Shown piece by piece: positions 5,676 to 9,412 of a DNA stretch of 9,412 nucleotides. The translations under genes and the position numbers were made by a program. The stretch lies in the NCBI GenBank assembly GCA_013698215.1, contig JACCVJ010000358.1, positions 1 through 9,412 of the forward strand. The letters are read 5' to 3'. This DNA is from Tatlockia sp. Its GTDB lineage: Bacteria > Cyanobacteriota > Cyanobacteriia > Cyanobacteriales > Chroococcidiopsidaceae. The notes beneath the pieces are model-generated. The model ran no database searches. It worked only from the letters and a program-made list of their open reading frames with translations, and was not told the DNA's origin. The stretch's first letter is position 1. The number at the start of each line of letters is the position of its first letter.

Positions 5676-7081
5676 ACTGCCCCCGATGCTTTTTTAGCGG
5701 CTGGTATATTTGGACAAAATAGCTCCGGCTTTCGCAAGGAAGGTAAGCTAATGGCGATAAACATTAATGTTCGACTGCAAGTAATCGCTGTAAACATACT
5801 CATTGCTACGCCCAGCGCCAAAGTTAGCGCAAAACCTCGCACTAAACCCGAACCCAGCCAAAACAACGCCGCACAAGCAATTACGGTCGTCACATTACCA
5901 TCTAAAATGCTGGAAAAAGCTCGGAAAAAGCCGGACTCTACCGAACGATAAAGCGTTTTACCTGCGCGTAATTCTTCCCGCGTCCGTTCAAAAATTAAAA
6001 CATTGGCATCTACTGCCATCCCAATGCTAAGAATAAATCCGGCAATTCCTGGGAGTGTCAGCGTTACTCCTAAAAGGGCAAAAGTAGCCCAAGTCAGCAA
6101 AGAGTAGATAATTAAGGCAATGTCAGCAATTAGCCCTGGTAAACGGTAGTAAACCACCATAAAAATTAGAACTAAAAGTAAACCACCAACTCCAGCGTAG
6201 ATACTGCGTTGAATGCTATCGCGCCCTAAAGTTGCGCCTACTGTCCGGTTTTCCACAATTTCAACAGGTACGGGTAAAGCACCACCCCGCAATTGAACGC
6301 TTAACTCGGTTGCTGCTTGGGGTGTAAAATTTCCAGTAATTACCGCCGCACCTCCAGCAATTCCCGTTTTAGCGAATTCGACCCCCACATTAGGAGCGCT
6401 GATTAGTTTATTATCTAAGAAAATTCCTATACTGCGCCCCGTCCCCGCAAGGTTTTTTGTTAAATCTGCAAATAATTTCCCCCCTTCATCATCAAAGCGG
6501 ATAGCTACATTCCAATTATTGCTAGATTGGGTAGGTTCGCCAACAGCATCTTTAAGATTTCTGCCGCCTAACCCCTTGCTTTCAAATAATTCAGAAATCG
6601 CACTATAATTATTTTGCAAGTCTGCAATATTTTTATCTATTGCTGCTTTATCTTCAGTTTTCCTTAGCTCTACTTGTTTGGCTAATAGTTCTTGCTGAGA
6701 TTGTTGATAAGCAAATAATTGAGCCTCTGTACCGGTTTTTTGGGCTTTAAATTCTAACTGCGCTGTACCGCCTAAAACCTTTTCTGCTTGTACCGGATCG
6801 CTGACTCCCGGCAATTGCACCAAAATTTGATCTTGTCCTACGGTTTGTACTACAGGTTCAGACACGCCTAAACCGTTGACGCGATTTTCAATTACTTTTT
6901 GTACGTCTTCTAGCTGTTGTTGGGTAATTTGCTTAATTTTATCGGTGGTTTTTACTTGAATTGTTAACTGAGAACCGCCCTGTAAATCCAACCCCAATGG
7001 AATCTTAATCGTGGAAATCGTTACAATCGCTCCAACGATTAATGCCAAAATTAAAGCTAATACCCCTCGCTGTTTCTGCAT
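5672..7081 (-). CDS. secD: Protein translocase subunit SecD
   Basis: SecD is the larger half of the SecDF export motor. From the ATG at 7079-7081 it has 469 residues: TM1 directly at the N-terminus (MQKQRGVLALILALIVGAIV), LGLDLQGGSQL (29-39), and a large periplasmic/lumenal domain carrying a Gln/Glu-rich helical stretch (about 120-170). A second periplasmic part includes VQLRGGALPVPVEI, and five more membrane segments (about 290-450) contain GMAVDANVLIFERTREE (354-370), whose Asp358 matches the essential TM4 aspartate. A longer reading from the ATG at 7147, only 9 nt after the pdhB stop, adds 22 residues. I prefer 7081 because family members start with MQ.QR just before TM1 and an AGGAG lies 11 nt upstream. 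The stop overlaps the secF start. Confidence 0.95.
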   Translation of the reverse strand: MQKQRGVLALILALIVGAIVTISTIKIPLGLDLQGGSQLTIQVKTTDKIKQITQQQLEDVQKVIENRVNGLGVSEPVVQTVGQDQILVQLPGVSDPVQAEKVLGGTAQLEFKAQKTGTEAQLFAYQQSQQELLAKQVELRKTEDKAAIDKNIADLQNNYSAISELFESKGLGGRNLKDAVGEPTQSSNNWNVAIRFDDEGGKLFADLTKNLAGTGRSIGIFLDNKLISAPNVGVEFAKTGIAGGAAVITGNFTPQAATELSVQLRGGALPVPVEIVENRTVGATLGRDSIQRSIYAGVGGLLLVLIFMVVYYRLPGLIADIALIIYSLLTWATFALLGVTLTLPGIAGFILSIGMAVDANVLIFERTREELRAGKTLYRSVESGFFRAFSSILDGNVTTVIACAALFWLGSGLVRGFALTLALGVAMSMFTAITCSRTLMFIAISLPSLRKPELFCPNIPAAKKASGAV

Positions 7082-7156
7082 ACCATGACCCGCTCCTAAA
7101 CAAATGTATAATAATCGGTTTTGAACGGGTCGTAGCAGAAAATCCATTACTTCCCG

Positions 7157-8140
7157 CTAAACGCGCAAAGCTACCATCTTTTGGACGGCTTCAACAATTT
7201 GCTCTGGCTGCACAATTGTTAAGCGCTCTAACTTTCCATTATAAGGGGTAGGAATATCTTGCGAAGATAGTCTTAGTACAGGCGCGTCTAATTCGTCAAA
7301 TAAGCGATCGTTTATGGAAGCGGTCAATTCTGCACCAATTCCGCCAGTCCTCATACATTCCTCAACAATGATGACGCGGTGAGTTTTGGCAATCGATGCG
7401 CCAATAGTCTCAAAGTCTAAGGGTTTTAAAGAAATTAGGTCAATTACTTCTGGATCGTAACCATCTTTTTCTAAGGGCTTTACGGCTTGCATGACGTGGT
7501 GACGCATCCGCGAATAGGTAAGAATAGTTACGTCTTTACCTTTACGGACTACTTCGGCTTTATCTAAGGGAAGTAAATATTCTTCGTCGGGCAGATTTTC
7601 TTTTAAGTTGTAAAGCAAGACGTGTTCAAAAAACAGCACGGGGTTATTGTCCCGAATTGCAGATTTTAGCAGTCCTTTGGCATTGTAGGGAGTGGAACAA
7701 GCAACAATTTTGATGCCCGGAACGGCTTGGAAATAAGCTTCTAATCGCTGGGAATGTTCCGCACCTAATTGTCTACCTACACCCCCAGGGCCGCGAATTA
7801 CCATCGGAATTGTAAAATTACCCCCAGAGGTATAGCGCAGCATCCCAGCATTATTAGATATTTGGTTGAAGGCTAAGAGCAAAAACCCCATGTTCATACC
7901 CTCAATTATCGGTCTTAAGCCTGTCATGGCTGCGCCGACTGCCATACCTGTAAAGCTATTTTCAGCAATGGGCGTATCTAATACGCGCATATCACCATAT
8001 TTTCCATGTAAGTCCTTAGTAACTTTGTAAGAACCACCGTAGTGACCTACATCTTCACCTAGCACAAGTACCGTAGAATCCCGCGCCATTTCTTCATCTA
8101 TAGCCTGATTTAGGGCGTTAAAAAATAATGTTTCTGCCAT
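7157..8140 (-). CDS. pdhB: Pyruvate dehydrogenase E1 component, beta subunit
   Basis: E1 alpha2-beta2 decarboxylates pyruvate with thiamine diphosphate and passes the acetyl group to lipoylated E2, feeding acetyl-CoA to fatty acid synthesis and the TCA pathway. The 327-residue protein shows the E1-beta signatures: VLGEDVGHYGGSYKVT (26-41), DTPIAENSFTG (55-65) with Glu60 as the residue contacting the ThDP aminopyrimidine, RGPGGVGRQLGAEHSQ (116-131) with the active-site His129, and the transketolase C-terminal domain (about 190-320) with IIVEE and GGIGAE. This matches single-function E1-beta and not a branched-chain fusion. The alpha subunit gene is not in the window, which is usual in cyanobacteria, where pdh genes are scattered. 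It is the first gene of the likely pdhB-secD-secF operon; the ATG at 8140 is preceded by a TATAAT at 8194-8199. Confidence 0.96.
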   Translation of the reverse strand: MAETLFFNALNQAIDEEMARDSTVLVLGEDVGHYGGSYKVTKDLHGKYGDMRVLDTPIAENSFTGMAVGAAMTGLRPIIEGMNMGFLLLAFNQISNNAGMLRYTSGGNFTIPMVIRGPGGVGRQLGAEHSQRLEAYFQAVPGIKIVACSTPYNAKGLLKSAIRDNNPVLFFEHVLLYNLKENLPDEEYLLPLDKAEVVRKGKDVTILTYSRMRHHVMQAVKPLEKDGYDPEVIDLISLKPLDFETIGASIAKTHRVIIVEECMRTGGIGAELTASINDRLFDELDAPVLRLSSQDIPTPYNGKLERLTIVQPEQIVEAVQKMVALRV

Positions 8141-8193
8141 TAGATCGATAGTTATTTTGCTTGTTAATCTAAAATCTTAGCGTTTTGGGACTA

Positions 8194-8199
8194 ATTATA
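8194..8199 (-). promoter_or_regulatory. Candidate -10 box upstream of pdhB
   Basis: A perfect TATAAT lies on the minus strand 54 nt before the pdhB ATG, next to a HIP1 site (8202-8209). The sequence 17 nt further upstream (TATTTC) is a poor -35, so the call rests on the -10 alone. Confidence 0.35.
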
Positions 8200-8233
8200 A
8201 TGCGATCGCCCTTACCGAAATAGGCAAAGTCGC

Positions 8234-8455
8234 TTATTCCTTGACTACTTCCAATAAGTCCTCAATTAAAATATCAAACGTCTTTGCCAACTTTCTTAAA
8301 GCATTAATATCCGCCATCGCCATCCCTGGAGATACAGCATAAGTTTTAATTGTCCCATAAGCAATCCCTGACTTGTCTGCTACTTGCTTTAGCGTCCAAC
8401 CCTCTTTTGCCGCGAACTCTTTAATTTTTAATCTAACTAACCCGTTATTTGACAT
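8234..8455 (-). CDS. Small XRE/Cro-type helix-turn-helix regulator, downstream copy
   Basis: This 73-residue protein consists of little more than one lambda-repressor-like DNA-binding domain. FAAKEGWTLKQVADKSGIAY (14-33) contains helix 2 and the turn, TIKTYAVSPG (35-44) the recognition helix, and ADINALRKLAKTFDILIEDL (48-67) the closing helices ending in the typical xxVxIEDLLE. It probably binds DNA as a dimer; the target is unknown. It is about 64% identical (47 of 73 residues) to the tandem copy at 8536-8757, with mostly conservative changes elsewhere, so the two arose by duplication. A TATAAT (8484-8489) lies upstream, and a perfect palindrome (8459-8472) occupies the place of a Shine-Dalgarno, suggesting autorepression. 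No toxin-like partner is adjacent, so an antitoxin role is not supported. Confidence 0.88.
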   Translation of the reverse strand: MSNNGLVRLKIKEFAAKEGWTLKQVADKSGIAYGTIKTYAVSPGMAMADINALRKLAKTFDILIEDLLEVVKE

Positions 8456-8458
8456 ATA

Positions 8459-8472
8459 GTTGACTTGTCAAC
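8459..8472. promoter_or_regulatory. Candidate operator: palindrome at the start of the downstream XRE gene
   Basis: GTTGAC-TT-GTCAAC is a perfect 14-bp palindrome separated from the start codon by 3 nt. The same architecture recurs before the other XRE copy (8760-8773). Both fit GTTkAm-NN-kTmAAC, which suggests a shared dimer-binding site that would block transcription or translation start. Confidence 0.5.
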
Positions 8473-8483
8473 CGAGATAAGTT

Positions 8484-8489
8484 ATTATA
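8484..8489 (-). promoter_or_regulatory. Candidate -10 box of the downstream XRE gene
   Basis: A perfect TATAAT lies on the minus strand 28 nt before the ATG at 8455. The -35 region is not canonical but falls near the palindrome at 8495-8507. Transcription would start around 8477, so the palindrome at 8459-8472 would lie just inside the transcript. Confidence 0.45.
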
Positions 8490-8494
8490 TTAGC

Positions 8495-8507
8495 AACTTT
8501 AAAAGTT
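8495..8507. repeat. 13-bp palindrome between the two XRE genes
   Basis: AACTTT-A-AAAGTT has perfect 6-bp arms around one base. It sits just upstream of the TATAAT at 8484-8489 and overlaps the expected spacer/-35 region, so it may be another operator. Confidence 0.4.
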
Positions 8508-8535
8508 CGCTCGTTATGATAGCTATTAAAGTCTC

Positions 8536-8757
8536 TTAGTCGTTAACTACTTCTAGCAAATCTTCAATTAATACGTTAAAGGTCTGCGCTAACTTCCTCA
8601 ATGCTCCTAAGTCTGCCATCACCATTCCTGAAGATACAGCATAGGTTTTAATCGTACTGTAAGACACTCCCGACCGCTCGGATAATTCTTTGAGCGTCCA
8701 ACCTTCTTTGGCGGCAAACTCTCTAATCCGCACTTTTATTATTTCTTTTCTTGACAT
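8536..8757 (-). CDS. Small XRE/Cro-type helix-turn-helix regulator, upstream copy
   Basis: This is the paralogue of 8234-8455, also 73 residues and a single lambda-repressor-like domain: FAAKEGWTLKELSERSGVSY (14-33), recognition helix in TIKTYAVSSG (35-44), and LRKLAQTFNVLIEDLLEV at the end. The recognition-helix regions of the two copies are nearly the same, so they may bind the same or related operators and could form mixed dimers. The ATG at 8757 has no Shine-Dalgarno; the leader is AT-rich and holds a 14-bp palindrome core (8760-8773). The gap to the downstream copy is 80 nt and contains its own -10 and palindromes, so both may have separate promoters. The divergent gene at 8883 shares the 125-bp region upstream, making it a plausible target. 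Biological role unknown. Confidence 0.88.
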   Translation of the reverse strand: MSRKEIIKVRIREFAAKEGWTLKELSERSGVSYSTIKTYAVSSGMVMADLGALRKLAQTFNVLIEDLLEVVND

Positions 8758-8758
8758 G

Positions 8759-8774
8759 AGTTTAAAGTTAAACT
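8759..8774. promoter_or_regulatory. Candidate operator: palindrome at the start of the upstream XRE gene
   Basis: AGTTTAA-AG-TTAAACT has perfect 7-bp arms; its inner 14 bp (8760-8773) line up in position and symmetry with the palindrome before the other XRE gene. It begins one base upstream of the start codon. Confidence 0.5.
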
Positions 8775-8786
8775 AAAATAACTAAA

Positions 8787-8825
8787 TGCGATTACTTCCT
8801 GTCGGCAAACTGTAAAGTAATCGCA
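8787..8825. repeat. Inverted repeat in the divergent intergenic region
   Basis: TGCGATTACTT and AAGTAATCGCA are perfect 11-bp arms separated by 17 nt. Centre-to-centre the arms are 28 bp apart, too far for one simple dimer site, but suitable for two half-sites, a looped regulator or a hairpin. The repeat lies between the upstream XRE gene and the plus-strand gene at 8883. Confidence 0.6.
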
Positions 8826-8839
8826 ATTACCAAAACAAA

Positions 8840-8852
8840 CCCACTTTGTGGG
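8840..8852. repeat. Short GC-rich hairpin before the plus-strand gene
   Basis: CCCAC-TTT-GTGGG is a perfect 5-bp stem with a 3-nt loop, followed on the plus strand after CATCG by TTTTT. It might attenuate leftward-entering transcription or fold in the leader of the 8883 gene; support is limited. Confidence 0.3.
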
Positions 8853-8882
8853 CATCGTTTTTACAAAACCCATACAAGGGAC

Positions 8883-9392
8883 ATGGTTAATATGATAATA
8901 ACATCCTCGCTGCAATCCAACTATATTCATCCTCTAGCGCGATTTGTGACGACTGAATCTGTAGCATTAATTCTTCAAGTACCTGTAGAAAAAATTAGAG
9001 AGATCCGTTGTTGGGCAAGAGTAATTTTAGTTGTAGGGAAAGGTTTAAGCCGGTTTGTCAGTTATGCCGATTTGCCGCCCGTTGTCGAAGCCACCCCGCC
9101 CACAATCAAAGATTTTAACTATTGGCGCAAGCGTCGATTAAAGCTCAAAATCAAACAAGCACCGGAGACATGGGGGCAGTTTTACGCTCAAAAGTTTGGG
9201 CAATGTTTAGACACCGCAGAATTAGCAAGCTGGGGAAAATTGCTTGGTGTTATTAAAATGGTACTAGCAGAAAGTGTTGTAACCGCGCTAAGAACTATTT
9301 ATGTCCAAGAAAAAAGTTATTTAGAGACGCAACTTATTGGTACGTCCCTAAACTCAATTTACCCCAGTAAGCGTGCCGCATCTTTGGCGTGA
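8883..9392 (+). CDS. Protein of unknown function, possible N-terminal helix-turn-helix
   Basis: I do not recognise this 169-residue protein. Residues 21-66 (FVTTESVALILQVPVEKIRE, then a Trp-Ala-Arg, VVGKG, and RFVSYADLPP) have the shape of a MerR/excisionase-like winged helix: TTESVALILQVP as the first helix, a turn at the proline, and RFVSYADL as the wing plus following helix. The middle (80-92) is strongly basic (WRKRRLKLKIK), fitting nucleic-acid contact. The C-terminal half is mostly helical with no membrane segment or signal peptide. It can start at the ATG at 8883 or at 8892; AAGGGA is close to the first (2-3 nt) and better spaced (about 10 nt) for the second. It is divergent from the two XRE genes, and its stop is followed by a GATATG...CATATC inverted repeat at the window edge. 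DNA binding is inference. Confidence 0.7.
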   Translation: MVNMIITSSLQSNYIHPLARFVTTESVALILQVPVEKIREIRCWARVILVVGKGLSRFVSYADLPPVVEATPPTIKDFNYWRKRRLKLKIKQAPETWGQFYAQKFGQCLDTAELASWGKLLGVIKMVLAESVVTALRTIYVQEKSYLETQLIGTSLNSIYPSKRAASLA

Positions 9393-9409
9393 TATGTCAA
9401 AATCATATC
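9391..9409. repeat. Inverted repeat overlapping the end of the last gene
   Basis: GATATG-TCAAAAT-CATATC has perfect 6-bp arms and begins on the second base of the TGA stop. It is AT-rich and the window ends 3 nt later, so a terminator function cannot be judged. Confidence 0.35.
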
Positions 9410-9412
9410 TGC

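Noticed and set aside
5652..7251. Several short plus-strand open frames inside secD and its start region
   Set aside because: They are antisense shadows of secD and pdhB.
8234..8757. XRE pair as antitoxins of a toxin-antitoxin system
   Set aside because: No toxin-like gene is adjacent on either side: pdhB lies downstream, and the divergent 169-residue protein resembles no known toxin.
8234..8757. Direct-repeat or CRISPR-like structure from the two similar genes
   Set aside because: The similarity is that of two coding paralogues with different codons; there are no regularly spaced short repeats anywhere in the window.
8739..8930. Minus-strand open frame of 63 codons upstream of the XRE pair
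   Set aside because: It overlaps the start of the upstream XRE gene and the start of the plus-strand gene, covers the inverted repeats, and has no family motif.

Overview
The window reads as a cyanobacterial chromosome segment. At least six perfect HIP1 octamers (GCGATCGC) are scattered through it, a cyanobacterial-type dispersed palindrome lies at 4678-4708, and the proteins (a pdhB-secD-secF run, a Uma2-family nuclease, a threonine-synthase-like gene beside a sulfur carrier) all have a cyanobacterial look. Genus cannot be fixed from this sequence. Nearly all genes run on the minus strand; only the last one (8883-9392) is on the plus strand.

Region 1-1525 is an accessory, decaying stretch. 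It holds the 5' end of a Uma2-family nuclease gene cut by the window edge (1-231), the frameshifted C-terminal remnant of a GNAT acetyltransferase (258-490), about 215 bp with no recognisable gene, an intact small HNH endonuclease (708-1187), and the N-terminal relic of an RNA ligase gene, rtcB (1217-1525). The relic has an in-frame stop at codon 16 and loses RtcB similarity just before the metal-binding residues.

Region 1617-8140 is housekeeping. pyrD (quinone-type dihydroorotate dehydrogenase, pyrimidine synthesis) is followed upstream by a pair made of a threonine-synthase-like PLP enzyme (3170-4471) and a small ubiquitin-fold sulfur carrier (2849-3124). The carrier resembles mycobacterial CysO far more than a molybdopterin MoaD. 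A cluster of three hairpins (4537-4708) separates this pair from the pdhB-secD-secF run (8140 to 4719). That run joins the E1-beta subunit of pyruvate dehydrogenase to the two subunits of the SecDF protein-export motor; secD and secF overlap by an ATGA.

Region 8234-9392 is the most unusual part. Two tandem 73-residue XRE-type repressor-like proteins, about 64% identical, each have a 14-bp palindrome of the same architecture immediately before the start codon. A 125-bp intergenic region with an 11-bp-stem inverted repeat separates them from a divergent 169-residue protein of unknown function, whose N-terminus resembles a helix-turn-helix. Together they look like a small, self-regulated control locus. 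No rRNA, tRNA, CRISPR array or complete insertion sequence was seen.
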